In this document: piece after piece, positions 44,699 to 53,076 of the stretch
Layout of the letters: the number at the start of each line of letters is the position of its first letter
How positions within the stretch are numbered: the stretch's first letter is position 1
Assembly: GCF_018798885.1 (NCBI RefSeq)
Contig: NZ_CP076362.1
Coordinates: 361,523 to 425,522 of the forward strand
DNA from: Gemmobacter fulvus
Lineage (GTDB): Bacteria > Pseudomonadota > Alphaproteobacteria > Rhodobacterales > Rhodobacteraceae
DNA length: 64,000 bases
Reading direction: 5' to 3'
Notes under the pieces: generated by a model
Seen by the model: the letters and a program-made list of their open reading frames with translations, nothing else
Database searches by the model: none
What the model was told of the DNA's origin: nothing
Program-made: the position numbers and the translations under genes

Positions 44699-45841
44699 TT
44701 ACCTCGCTCTGAGGGTTTTGTGGATATTGGTATTCATCGCCAACAGGGCGGGCAGCAGGCCGGTCAGCAGCCCGAAAGCCACCATGATGCCCAGAGCCTT
44801 GACCAGCACCGGCACGCTCAGCACCAGCCCCAGTTGCGAGCCGACCAGCAGCGTGGCGAGTTTCGACAGGCCAAGCCCGATCAGCCCGCCCACCATGAAG
44901 ATCAGCAGCGATTCCGCGAGGATCAGCCCCATGATCGCACCATTGCGAAAACCCAGCGTTTTCAGCAGGCCGATTTCAAAGGTGCGTTCGCGGATGGCAA
45001 ACAACATGCTGTTGGCCACGATCATCAGGATGGTGGCAAAGGCCGCCCCCACCACCAGCCGCACGATCAGCCCGACATCGGCAAATTGCCGGATGAAGGC
45101 CTGAAGGAACTGCTTTTCCGATTGGGTGCGCGTCGGGCTGGAGGAATTGGCGAAGGCCGCATCAATGCGCGAGGCCAGTTCGGATGCCACCACGCCTGCG
45201 GCGGGGCGCACGATGAAACCGTTGACCGTATCACGCCCCTCGGCGCGGGCCGCGTTCACATAGTCATATTGCGCCACCATGAAATAGGTGTCGGTGCTGG
45301 AATTCGCGCCGTCAAAGATCCCGGCGATGTCAAAGCCCCAGTTCGGGCTGCCATCGGCACGGGGGGCGCGGAAGGCCGTCACCTCGACCCGCTGCCCGAC
45401 CTGCCAGCCCTGCGCCTCGGCCAGCGCCCGGCCAACCAGCACGCGGTCGCGCGCGGCGGTCAGATCGGCCAGCATCGCGGGCGTGATGCCCAGTTCGGCC
45501 CCGCTGGTCTGCATCAGCCCCTCGGGATCGGCGGCATTGACCGGCACGATGTTCTTTTCCACCTCGACGAAGCCGCGCAGCCGGGTGGAATAGCCCACCG
45601 CCGCCACGCCCTCGATCTGCGAGATGCGGTTGCGCTGTGCCAGCGGCAGGGGCTGCGCTGTGCCCGCGCGGCTCATCACCGCCAGCAGATCTTCGCTGGC
45701 CGCCGTGGCACTCTGGGTGCCGTTCTCGAAACTGGCGGTCAGCCCGTAGATCAGGAAGGCCACGGCCACGCAGAGCATCAGCATCAGCGTGCGCAGCGGT
45801 TTGCGCCAGGTATTGCGGCGCGCGAGCTTGAAGTACGTCAT
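44699..45841 (-). CDS. ABC transporter permease (FtsX/MacB-type), first
   Basis: This is a 380-residue protein with the same four-segment layout (PLRTLMLMLCVAVAFLIYGL, then LIVRLVVGAAFATILMIVAN, LILAESLLIFMVGGLIGLGL, VLVKALGIMVAFGLLTGLLP). Its start overlaps the ATPase stop by four bases. Pairs with the second permease. Confidence 0.9.
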   Translation of the reverse strand: MTYFKLARRNTWRKPLRTLMLMLCVAVAFLIYGLTASFENGTQSATAASEDLLAVMSRAGTAQPLPLAQRNRISQIEGVAAVGYSTRLRGFVEVEKNIVPVNAADPEGLMQTSGAELGITPAMLADLTAARDRVLVGRALAEAQGWQVGQRVEVTAFRAPRADGSPNWGFDIAGIFDGANSSTDTYFMVAQYDYVNAARAEGRDTVNGFIVRPAAGVVASELASRIDAAFANSSSPTRTQSEKQFLQAFIRQFADVGLIVRLVVGAAFATILMIVANSMLFAIRERTFEIGLLKTLGFRNGAIMGLILAESLLIFMVGGLIGLGLSKLATLLVGSQLGLVLSVPVLVKALGIMVAFGLLTGLLPALLAMNTNIHKTLRAR

Positions 45842-46551
45842 GCCGGCACATCCTCTGCCTGTTCGACAAAACTGCCCTTGTTCAGATGCAGGACACGGCT
45901 GGCCTGCGCCGCCGCTTCGGGATCATGCGTCACCATGATGATGGTCTTGTTCAGATCGCGGTTGAGGAAGCGCAGGATGCGCAGCACCTCATCCGCCGAT
46001 GCGCGGTCCAGATCGCCGGTCGGTTCGTCGCAGAGCAGCACCGCCGGATCCGTCACCAGCGCGCGGGCAATGCCGACGCGCTGTTGCTGCCCGCCCGACA
46101 TCGTGGAGGGCAGCTGCGTCTGCCGCCCGGTCAGCCCGACCAGTTCCAGAATACGGTCGATGCGGTCCTTGCGCTGTTTGCGCGACAGCGGTTTGAGCAG
46201 CAGCGGCAGGCCCACATTGTCGGCCACATTCAGCATCGGCATCAGGTTGTAGAACTGAAAGATGATGCCGACATGATGCGCCCGCCATTGGGTCTTGGCG
46301 TTTTCGCCCATCTGATCAAGGTTGGCATCGCCCACCCGCACCGTGCCCCCATCCGGCTTGTCGATCCCGGCGAGGATGTTGAGCAGGGTCGATTTGCCCG
46401 ACCCAGACGGCCCCATCAGCGCCAGAAACTCGCCCTTCTGGATGCCAAGCGTCAGGTTGGTGAAGATCGGCAGCGTGTCGGTGCCGACCTTGAAGCTTTT
46501 GCTCATGCCCCGGATGTCGATGAAGGGCGCGGCAGAGGAAGAGAGGGTCAC
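45838..46551 (-). CDS. ABC transporter ATPase (MacB/LolD type)
   Basis: This is a 237-residue ATPase: Walker A GPSGSGKST near residue 47, signature MSGGQQQRVGIARAL near 150, Walker B LLCDEPTGDLD and VTHDPEAAAQ. The NAxMPQ-type loop in FQFYNLMPMLNVADN is typical of LolD/MacB ATPases. It overlaps both neighbours by four bases. Confidence 0.93.
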   Translation of the reverse strand: MTLSSSAAPFIDIRGMSKSFKVGTDTLPIFTNLTLGIQKGEFLALMGPSGSGKSTLLNILAGIDKPDGGTVRVGDANLDQMGENAKTQWRAHHVGIIFQFYNLMPMLNVADNVGLPLLLKPLSRKQRKDRIDRILELVGLTGRQTQLPSTMSGGQQQRVGIARALVTDPAVLLCDEPTGDLDRASADEVLRILRFLNRDLNKTIIMVTHDPEAAAQASRVLHLNKGSFVEQAEDVPA

Positions 46552-47639
46552 GGCTGTGTTCCTTTGTATGTGCCTTGCTCCGGTCCGAGCAGGTCTGACA
46601 ATTTGATGCTGGCCGCCATATTGGGGCGGATGCCCGCAGGCGGGTCGATCAGGGCAAAGCGCAGCGCGACGGTGCCTTTTTCGGCCGCAATGGTGGGGGC
46701 GATGCGCTCCACCTCGATGGGGAAGGGCGCGTCGGGAAAGCCGTCCAGCACCGCCTCGCCTTTCAGGCCGGCACGCAGATGGCCGATATTGGTTTCGGCC
46801 ACATCCGCCTCGATCACCATGCGGTCGGTATCGGTGATCGTCAGCAGATCGCCCTCGCCCCGCGTGCTGTCGACGCGGCTGAGGATGCTGTTGCCGACGC
46901 GGGCGGTGATCGCGGTGACGATGCCGCCGATGGGCGCGCGCACGGTCAGGTGATCCACCACCGATTGCGCCTGCCCCAGACCCACATCCGCCGCACCAAT
47001 CGCCGCCTCGGCCTGCGCCACCGCGTTCTTGGCCATGTCATGGGCGTTGCGGCTGTCCAGCAGTTGCTGGCCGGGCAGCGCGCCCTTGGCAAACAGCTTT
47101 TCGTCGCGCTGCAGGGTGGTTTCGGCCATGGTTTCACCCAGCCGGGCCGCCGCAAGGGCAAGTTCGGCGGTGCGGCGGGTGATGCGGGCATTGTCCAGCG
47201 CGAACTGCGCCTCGGGGTCTTGCAGGCGCACCAACACCTGACCCTTCTGCACGCGGTCCCCAAGCGCCACCTCGACGGCAACCACATCCCCGGCATAGCG
47301 GGCAAAGACCGCCGTCTGTTCGGGGGCGACCACATAGCCCGAGCCCGTCACCTCGCGGCCCACCGGCAGCGGGGCCAGAGGGGCGGCGGTCTGCGGTGCC
47401 GGAGCGGCCTGCACCTGTCCGGCCGTACCCTGCACCGTTTGCCGGAGCAGGTCTGCTTCAGGATCCGGTCCGGGCCAGATCAGGGCGGCCCCGGCCCCGC
47501 AGGCAATAAGCACTGCGACGGGGATGCCAAATCGCTTGTACCAGGCTGGCCGCGCCGCTGCCTTGAACGCCACAGGTTCAATGGACAGCGACATCAGCGC
47601 TTCGGCAAGCTTTCGATCGGAATGGATGTTCGTGTTCAT
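46548..47639 (-). CDS. Periplasmic adaptor protein (HlyD/RND family)
   Basis: This is a 363-residue membrane fusion protein. A membrane segment at residues about 36-55 (FGIPVAVLIACGAGAALIW) is followed by a lipoyl/barrel half-motif (FARYAGDVVAVEVALGDRVQKGQVLVRL), a coiled-coil hairpin (residues about 140-215) and the returning lipoyl half with VRAPIGGIVTAITARVGNS. First gene of the efflux operon. No outer-membrane TolC-type gene is nearby. Confidence 0.9.
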   Translation of the reverse strand: MNTNIHSDRKLAEALMSLSIEPVAFKAAARPAWYKRFGIPVAVLIACGAGAALIWPGPDPEADLLRQTVQGTAGQVQAAPAPQTAAPLAPLPVGREVTGSGYVVAPEQTAVFARYAGDVVAVEVALGDRVQKGQVLVRLQDPEAQFALDNARITRRTAELALAAARLGETMAETTLQRDEKLFAKGALPGQQLLDSRNAHDMAKNAVAQAEAAIGAADVGLGQAQSVVDHLTVRAPIGGIVTAITARVGNSILSRVDSTRGEGDLLTITDTDRMVIEADVAETNIGHLRAGLKGEAVLDGFPDAPFPIEVERIAPTIAAEKGTVALRFALIDPPAGIRPNMAASIKLSDLLGPEQGTYKGTQP

Positions 47640-47696
47640 GGCCCCACTGTCGGCAAGCTGCTGCCTTCGTGCGACCTGAATTCCTGCGCGCGGGTA

Positions 47697-47731
47697 CTAA
47701 ATTGCGTTCTGATACCCGGATCGCATTTTAG
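47697..47731. promoter_or_regulatory. Long inverted repeat in the efflux promoter
   Basis: CTAAATTGCG (47697-47706) and CGCATTTTAG (47722-47731) form a 10-bp inverted repeat with one mismatch and a 15-base spacer. It lies 58-92 bases ahead of the adaptor gene start, in the only AT-rich part of that gap. Likely operator of the AraC regulators at either end of the operon. Confidence 0.6.
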
Positions 47732-47793
47732 ACTGTCATTTTATCAAATGAATACAGTATCTTGACACATATCCGCCAAGGGGCGCCCGCGCG

Positions 47794-48855
47794 TCATTTC
47801 CGCGCCTGCGCCACCCGCCAGTCCTTCGGCGTGATGCCGGTGATTCTGCGGAATTCGCGGTTGAAATTCGATTTGGTCTGAAAGCCGACATCAAACATGA
47901 TCTCGGTGATCGACTTCTCGGTGTTTTTCAGCAGGTCACAGGCTTCGGCAATGCGAAAGCTGTTCACATATTGCGAGACATTCTGCCCCACCACCGTATT
48001 CACCGCCTGCGAGATCTGCCGCGCCGGGATCAGCGATTTGCGGGCCAGCCGGTCGAGGTTCAGGTTGGCATCGCGGTAAAGCTTGCGGTCGCGCATCATG
48101 GTGTTGACCAGTTCCAGCGTTTCCCCAGCCGCGTCATCGGCCTCGGGTTTGGCTTCCGGCTCTGGCTCCGGTCCCGCCTCGGTCACATTGCCCCGGCTGG
48201 CCGCCGCTGCCGCGCCGCCCAGAATCAGCAGCACGATCAGATCACCAAAGCTCAGCAAGGTGGCGGCATATCCGCTGCGGTCCCACAGGAAGGCCAGATA
48301 GACCAGCGTATCAACCACCGCCGAAAACAGCAGCGCCCCCGCCGCCAGAATGATCGCGCGATAAACCGGAACGATGTCTTCCATCGACGTGTACCCAAGC
48401 ACATCCTCGCCCCGCCAGGTCAGCCGCAGGGTGGCCACCGCATAGCCAAGGAAAATCGCGACCAGCGTGAGGTCGATCCCCAGCGGCCAGAACAGCAACA
48501 TGATAAAGATAGCCATGGCGGGAATGAGATGCAGGAGCAGCCGCTTTGCGCCCATGCTGCGGCGGCCGCGCACGAATTCTGACACACCAATATAGACGAG
48601 CGGTGACACTAGCGCGGCCACGATGGGCGAGACATAGCGCACCGCCTCAAGGTTGTAACCCCAGCGCAGGCCCAGCAGCGTCGATTGCAGCGCGCTCATC
48701 AGGATCAGCAGCAGGAAGGCAATATTGGGCGGGCTGCCGCTGTCGCGGGTCTGCTTCAGAACATTGAAGAATATGAGCAACATCAGAACGGAGACGAAGA
48801 AAGGAAACGGCACAAAGGGCAATATCGCGATCCTCTCCGCAGAATACCCGGTCAC
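47794..48855 (-). CDS. Membrane-anchored AraC-family regulator (copy 2)
   Basis: This is a 353-residue protein with about seven membrane segments in the first 220 residues (FPFFVSVLMLLIFFNVL and following), an acidic E-P-rich linker, and a C-terminal AraC domain (NLNLDRLARKSLIPARQIS, ITEIMFDVGFQTKSNFNREF). It is the paralogue of the protein at 42344-43420. It lies upstream of the efflux operon in the same direction, and its start faces the biosynthetic operon across 516 bases. Confidence 0.9.
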   Translation of the reverse strand: MTGYSAERIAILPFVPFPFFVSVLMLLIFFNVLKQTRDSGSPPNIAFLLLILMSALQSTLLGLRWGYNLEAVRYVSPIVAALVSPLVYIGVSEFVRGRRSMGAKRLLLHLIPAMAIFIMLLFWPLGIDLTLVAIFLGYAVATLRLTWRGEDVLGYTSMEDIVPVYRAIILAAGALLFSAVVDTLVYLAFLWDRSGYAATLLSFGDLIVLLILGGAAAAASRGNVTEAGPEPEPEAKPEADDAAGETLELVNTMMRDRKLYRDANLNLDRLARKSLIPARQISQAVNTVVGQNVSQYVNSFRIAEACDLLKNTEKSITEIMFDVGFQTKSNFNREFRRITGITPKDWRVAQARK

Positions 48856-49371
48856 AACGGTATCGCCGGATCATCACTTCCGACGCCCCCGGATCTACAA
48901 CTTTTGCGATAGATGCGCAAGCCGGGCCATCCGGTGCCAAAGGCTGAAAACAGGTCGCGCAGCGCGATTCGCACCCGGCAATCGCAGGATGCAGAACCTG
49001 TTCCGGCAGGTGCGCGAATGGCGCGCAGGGTGCAAAAGCGGATTTTGCTTCCAAGCCCCTGCCGCGCCCTGCCGAAAATTGCGGCAGCGCGGCACGCGGC
49101 GGCCCCGCTGTGCAGCGCCGCGTCCGGGCCGGGTGCGGGGCCGGATCAAAGCGCCTTGTTTTCCACAGGATCCGGGCGGCGCCCCCCGGATCCGCCCCGC
49201 CCGCACAGGCCCCTCGGCGCAGGGAGCCGAACCCGCATCAAGCCTGAATTCGTGATTTTGTACGTCCAGAATCATGTTCAAGGTCGAGAGGACAGCCCCG
49301 CCACCCCGATAGTGACCCCACTTTCGTCGGCACTCCGCCCCTTCCCCTCAGATGAAACTGGACCGGCCCCG
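48856..49371. promoter_or_regulatory. 516-base intergenic region ahead of the KAS III operon
   Basis: No convincing gene. It contains an inverted repeat TTGCG-N7-CGCAA at 48904-48920, close to the AraC start. The TTGCG/CGCA half-sites are also present in the repeat at 47697-47731. It also contains a strong hairpin at 49061-49093. The region is very GC-rich until about 49245, where a short AT-rich stretch (TTCGTGATTTTGTACG) may hold the operon promoter. Weak open frames on both strands lack ribosome sites and family features. Confidence 0.55.
49061..49093. other. Stable stem-loop upstream of the KAS III operon
   Basis: GCCGCG and CTGCCG (49061-49066, 49069-49074) pair with CGGCAG and CGCGGC (49082-49093), with a two-base bulge and a seven-base AAAATTG loop. 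The stem totals 12 bp. There is no T run, so it is not a standard terminator. It could be part of the leader transcript. Confidence 0.5.
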
Positions 49372-50319
49372 ATGCTATCCCTGACCGCCGTGCATCTTGC
49401 AGACCGCCACCTTGTGCCGACCCCGCTGGCAGCGCTTGGCGACAGCCATGGCCTGACCCCGGATCAGTTGCGCATGTATCACCGGTTCTACGGGCTGCAA
49501 GGTGTGGCCTGCCATCCCGGTGATCTTGGCCCCATGCTGGCCCCGGTGCTGGCGCGGGCCGTGGCCAGCCTGCCCCCGGCGCAACGGGTGCGGGGACAGT
49601 TGTTCTACTGCAAGACCCAGACCCATAACACGCTGGCCGACCGCCACTGGCTGCGGGCGCTGGCCGATGCGCAGGGGCTGGCGGGATGGGAGGCCTCTGC
49701 CGTCACCATGACTAGCTGCGCCTCGGCGCTGACGCTGCTGCATTTTGCCGGGCTCGCTGACACGCGGGAACCGCTGATCGTGCTGACCGGCGAAAAAGCC
49801 TTTCATCCCAGCGTGTCGCGGCTGCCGGTCGGCCTGCTGGCCGAGGTTCCGGCTGCCGCCCTGTTCAACTCGGCGGCGGGCGGCTGGCAGGTCCGGGGCA
49901 CCACGGTCCGCCATCTGCCGCAATTCTATCAGAACCCCGATGCAATGGCGGCAGAGGACCGCCGCGCCTTGCAGGGCTGTTATGTCGATGCCCTGCGCGC
50001 CTTTCTGCACGACAGCCTTGCGCATTATGCCCCGCATCTGCGCGACGATTTTACCTTTCTGCCCCATAACCTCAACCAGCCGGTCACAACCCAGCTGATC
50101 CGGCATTTCGGCTGGCAGAGCCGCAGCTTTCAGGGCGATGTGGCACAGATCGGCCACGCCTATTGCTCTGACATCTTTGTCAACCTGCGCGCCTTCGAGG
50201 CCGCAGGCCCCACAGCCTCCGATCAACTTCTGGTTCTGGCCGCAGGCACGGGGGTCACTTTTGCCACCTGCCTGCTGGACCGCACCCCCACAGATCCCAA
50301 GACAGGACATTGCACATGA
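49372..50319 (+). CDS. KAS III-like thiolase-fold protein 1 (Cys-His-His)
   Basis: This is a 315-residue protein from ATG 49372 with the ketoacyl-ACP synthase III fold. The nucleophile is Cys116 (MTSCASALTLL), and the catalytic His is His232 (LPHNLN). The position of the third catalytic residue, Asn274 in E. coli FabH exactly 30 residues after the His, is His262 here (IGHAYC). So the triad is Cys-His-His. First gene of the operon; its stop overlaps the carrier-protein start (ATGA). Role inferred: acyl transfer or condensation onto a carrier protein. Confidence 0.82.
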   Translation: MLSLTAVHLADRHLVPTPLAALGDSHGLTPDQLRMYHRFYGLQGVACHPGDLGPMLAPVLARAVASLPPAQRVRGQLFYCKTQTHNTLADRHWLRALADAQGLAGWEASAVTMTSCASALTLLHFAGLADTREPLIVLTGEKAFHPSVSRLPVGLLAEVPAAALFNSAAGGWQVRGTTVRHLPQFYQNPDAMAAEDRRALQGCYVDALRAFLHDSLAHYAPHLRDDFTFLPHNLNQPVTTQLIRHFGWQSRSFQGDVAQIGHAYCSDIFVNLRAFEAAGPTASDQLLVLAAGTGVTFATCLLDRTPTDPKTGHCT

Positions 50320-50582
50320 CGACGCCTTTCATCACCGCCATCGAAACCGCCCTGACCGAAGTTGTCGGCCGCCCCGTAACCGGCCTTGTGCCGGAGACCC
50401 GGTTCGACCGCGATCTGGATCTGGATTCCTACATGTTCGTCCAGTTCCTGCTGGCGCTGGAAGATCAGGTGCCGGGCCTGCGCTTTGACCCCGAGGCCAT
50501 CGGCCAGCATGAGTTCAATCTGGTGTCGAGCCTCTGCGACTATATCGCCCAGAACAGCGGAGCGCAGACCGACGATGCGTGA
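50316..50582 (+). CDS. Acyl carrier protein 1
   Basis: This is an 88-residue four-helix carrier protein from ATG 50316. Phosphopantetheine site Ser38 in DLDLDSYMFVQFLLALE. The acidic recognition helix follows. The start overlaps the KAS III-like protein 1 stop, and its 3' end overlaps the next gene by eight bases. It probably carries the substrate of one or more of the KAS III-like proteins. Confidence 0.87.
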   Translation: MTTPFITAIETALTEVVGRPVTGLVPETRFDRDLDLDSYMFVQFLLALEDQVPGLRFDPEAIGQHEFNLVSSLCDYIAQNSGAQTDDA

Positions 50583-51252
50583 TCCGATCACCGCAGACCA
50601 GCTTGCAGCGCTGTATGACGGCGCGCGCCGGTTGCCCCCCGATCAGGCGCTGCGCCTTTTGGGCACACTCTGCACCCGGCGGCCCGCCTATCTGGCGCTC
50701 GGGGGCTTTGCCATCCACGCAAGCGGGGCCGAGATTGCCGATCCGGGCCAGCCCGAGGCGCCGGTTACGGTGTTGGCGGCGCTGGACGATCAGACGCTGC
50801 ACGTCTGGGGCCTGCATTTCTCGCAGGTGACGCCGCCCGCCGATCCGCAAGCGGGCCTGCCGCAGCTGCGCCCTGCGGTCATCGCCCTGCGGCTGGGCCT
50901 GCTGTTGCACTGCCTCGACATGGCATTCCTGCATCTGGAAGGGCGCGAAAGCTTTGGGCAGAAGCTGCTGCATCATCAGCTGATGAAGGCGCTGTTCGCC
51001 AATATCAACGCCGAGGCGCAGCGGATGCTGGACGAGCTGCGCCTGCCCCGCGCCTGGGCTGATGCGGCAGCGCTGCAGGCGATGCAGCAGGCCATCAGCC
51101 ACCAGTTCCGCCATGCGGCCAAGCTGATGGGCGGACACGGATTTCTGGAAGGGCGCTGCCACGCGCTTGAATTCCTGTCGACCCTGCTGGCCGCGATGGT
51201 CGCACCCCAAGCCGAGGCCCCGGCGCGGCGGGCGGGCGGGGGCAACGCATGA
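50575..51252 (+). CDS. Acyl-CoA dehydrogenase C-terminal-domain protein (headless)
   Basis: This is a 225-residue protein from ATG 50575. Residues about 95-205 match only the C-terminal four-helix domain of acyl-CoA dehydrogenases: RESFGQKLLHHQLMKALF corresponds to RxxFGxPLxxxQ, and AAKLMGGHGFLEG to the QxxGGxG loop that binds FAD at the dimer interface. The usual N-terminal helical domain is absent. About 90 N-terminal residues (VTVLAALDDQTLHVWGLHF) may be a remnant of the beta domain. It could be an accessory subunit of the ACAD fused to the decarboxylase downstream, or a non-redox protein. Confidence 0.65.
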   Translation: MRDPITADQLAALYDGARRLPPDQALRLLGTLCTRRPAYLALGGFAIHASGAEIADPGQPEAPVTVLAALDDQTLHVWGLHFSQVTPPADPQAGLPQLRPAVIALRLGLLLHCLDMAFLHLEGRESFGQKLLHHQLMKALFANINAEAQRMLDELRLPRAWADAAALQAMQQAISHQFRHAAKLMGGHGFLEGRCHALEFLSTLLAAMVAPQAEAPARRAGGGNA

Positions 51253-51656
51253 TGCCCGCCGCCCCGCTGTTCGACATGCAGGTTCTGGCCTCCGGCTCGC
51301 TGGCGGATCTGGCGCTGGCGGCGCAACAGCCGGATGCGGCGCTGGCGGCAGGCCCGGCGACCCAGATGCTGTTTCTGAACGCGCGCTATCACTCCGACCC
51401 CCGGATGCCGCTGCTTCAGCACCACCTGAACGCGCTTGGCCATCGCGGCGCGGTCCATTCGCTGCGCGTGGAATCCGATCTGGCGCTGGGGGATGCGATG
51501 GTGTTCCTGCGCGCCCTGCTGAGCCAGGCCGACCGCATCCTTGTGGTGCAGGACGGGCTGGACCTGCCGCTGGCCGCCTTCAGCCAGGGCGCGCCGGGCA
51601 GCTATCTGCTGATCGCGGCGGCCGTCCGGCCCCCCGATGACGAGACGGCCCGATAA
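51249..51656 (+). CDS. Half-length KAS III-like protein
   Basis: This is a 135-residue protein overlapping the previous gene by four bases. The order of elements (strand TQMLFLNARYH, helix PLLQHHLNALGH, strand AVHSLRVES, helix LALGDAMVFLRALLSQ, strand ADRILVVQDG, later SYLLIAAAV) parallels the N-terminal half of the KAS III fold in protein 1. The nucleophile position has no Cys. I call it a degenerate or truncated KAS III-like subunit by pattern only; fold modelling would decide. Confidence 0.5.
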   Translation: MMPAAPLFDMQVLASGSLADLALAAQQPDAALAAGPATQMLFLNARYHSDPRMPLLQHHLNALGHRGAVHSLRVESDLALGDAMVFLRALLSQADRILVVQDGLDLPLAAFSQGAPGSYLLIAAAVRPPDDETAR

Positions 51657-51699
51657 ACCGCCCCGCTGTTCAAGCGCCCCGAATTTCAGGAGCAGAGCC

Positions 51700-53076
51700 A
51701 TGCCCCCTACCGACGCGCCAAGCCTGAGCGCCCCGTTGCCGACTGTGCCGCCGCCTGCGGTCTTTGCCACCCTCTCCAAAGTCCTTGCCATGTCGCTGCC
51801 GCTGATGGTCGGGGCGGTGATCACCTCGGCGCTCAACCTCGGCAAGATCGCGGTGCTGGCCCATAGCGGGCAGACCGCAGCACTTGCAACGCTGTCCTTG
51901 CTGCAACCGGCCTTCATCTTTGCGTTGGCGCTGATGGAAGGCCTTGCCATCACCAATCAGGTGTTCAGTGCCCGGTCACGTTTCAACTGGCCCCGGCGCG
52001 GCATCGTCCGCGCGTCGCGCTATCTGTCGGTGCTGGGGGTTGGCCTGCTGGGCCTTTGCGCGCTGCTGGCCTTTGCCCTGCCCCGCGTGATCCACTTTAC
52101 CGATCCCGCCGTGCTGGACACGCTGCAAATGCTGCCGCTGTACCTGCTGTCGCTGGCGGCCTTTGTGGTGTTCGATGTCTATTACGGCGCGCTGCGCGGG
52201 CAGGGCAAGGTGATGCGCAGCCTGCTGCCCTTTGCCGCGCTGTCGGCCATCGACATCGGTGTGACCTGCCTGCTGTGCCTGCACTATGGCTGGGGGTTCG
52301 AGGCGGTTCTGGTCGGCAATATCGCCGGGCCGCTGCTGATGCTGCCGGTGATCATCTGGCTGTTGCACCATGAGGCGGGCAAGGGCCCCGATGTTCCCGC
52401 AGGCGCCGTGCGCGCCCGCCTGACCCAGCTTTTGCTGGTGGTGGGCACACCACTTGCCGCCTCGATCCTGGCGGGTTCGGTCAGTGCCGCGCTGATCTTT
52501 CCGGTGCTGGCCGATCTGGGGCGCGACAATGCTGCCGGGTTCATGATCGTGGTCCGCTTCCGCATCCTGTTCATGATCCCGGCGATTGCCTTCGGATCGG
52601 TGATTGCGATCCTGATGAATCAGGAGGCCGAAACCGAGGCCCCGGCGCAGCGCCTGCGCTATCTGCTGGTCGGGGTGCCGGTGCTGCTGCTGGCCTATGC
52701 GGCGGGCACCTTCGCCCTGCCCTATTTCAGCCAGCCGGTGCTGGATCTGCTGCTGTCGCAACGCGGCGACGGGGCTGATCTGCGCAATGTGACGGCGGCC
52801 ATTCTTCAGGCGCTGCACATCACCTTCTTCCTCGTGGCCGGGGCGGCGATGCTTCAGGTCATTCTGGAGCAGCTGGACCGCGGACCGCAGGTGCTGCTGA
52901 TCACCGTGCTGACCGAAGCCGCAACCGTGGCCGCCGTGGTCTATGCCATCCGCAATGGCGGTGATCTGGCCGATGTGATGCAGATCCTGCGCGCGATTGC
53001 CGGGGCCAGCTTTGTGCTGCTGGGCCTGCTGACCGTGGTGCTGTATGCCCGGATGAGGCGCGCCGATGCTGTATGA
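51700..53076 (+). CDS. MATE-family efflux transporter
   Basis: This is a 458-residue protein from ATG 51700 with about 12 membrane segments, in two homologous halves. The first half starts VLAMSLPLMVGAVITSALNLGK and has FVVFDVYYGALRGQGKVM. The second half starts with LLVVGTPLAASILAGSVSAALIF and has MIPAIAFGSVIAILMNQE. MATE proteins use proton or sodium gradients to expel small molecules. Inside a biosynthetic operon it is the natural exporter of the product. Confidence 0.9.
   Translation: MPPTDAPSLSAPLPTVPPPAVFATLSKVLAMSLPLMVGAVITSALNLGKIAVLAHSGQTAALATLSLLQPAFIFALALMEGLAITNQVFSARSRFNWPRRGIVRASRYLSVLGVGLLGLCALLAFALPRVIHFTDPAVLDTLQMLPLYLLSLAAFVVFDVYYGALRGQGKVMRSLLPFAALSAIDIGVTCLLCLHYGWGFEAVLVGNIAGPLLMLPVIIWLLHHEAGKGPDVPAGAVRARLTQLLLVVGTPLAASILAGSVSAALIFPVLADLGRDNAAGFMIVVRFRILFMIPAIAFGSVIAILMNQEAETEAPAQRLRYLLVGVPVLLLAYAAGTFALPYFSQPVLDLLLSQRGDGADLRNVTAAILQALHITFFLVAGAAMLQVILEQLDRGPQVLLITVLTEAATVAAVVYAIRNGGDLADVMQILRAIAGASFVLLGLLTVVLYARMRRADAV

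Noticed and set aside
48895..49281. Minus-strand open frame in the gap before the KAS III operon
   Set aside because: Arg/Gly/Pro-rich composition, no ribosome site, no family motif, and a hairpin inside; typical of a chance frame in GC-rich DNA.
48913..49371. N-terminal extension of KAS III-like protein 1
   Set aside because: In-frame with the gene, but the composition is non-coding and the KAS III fold begins at or just after 49372.
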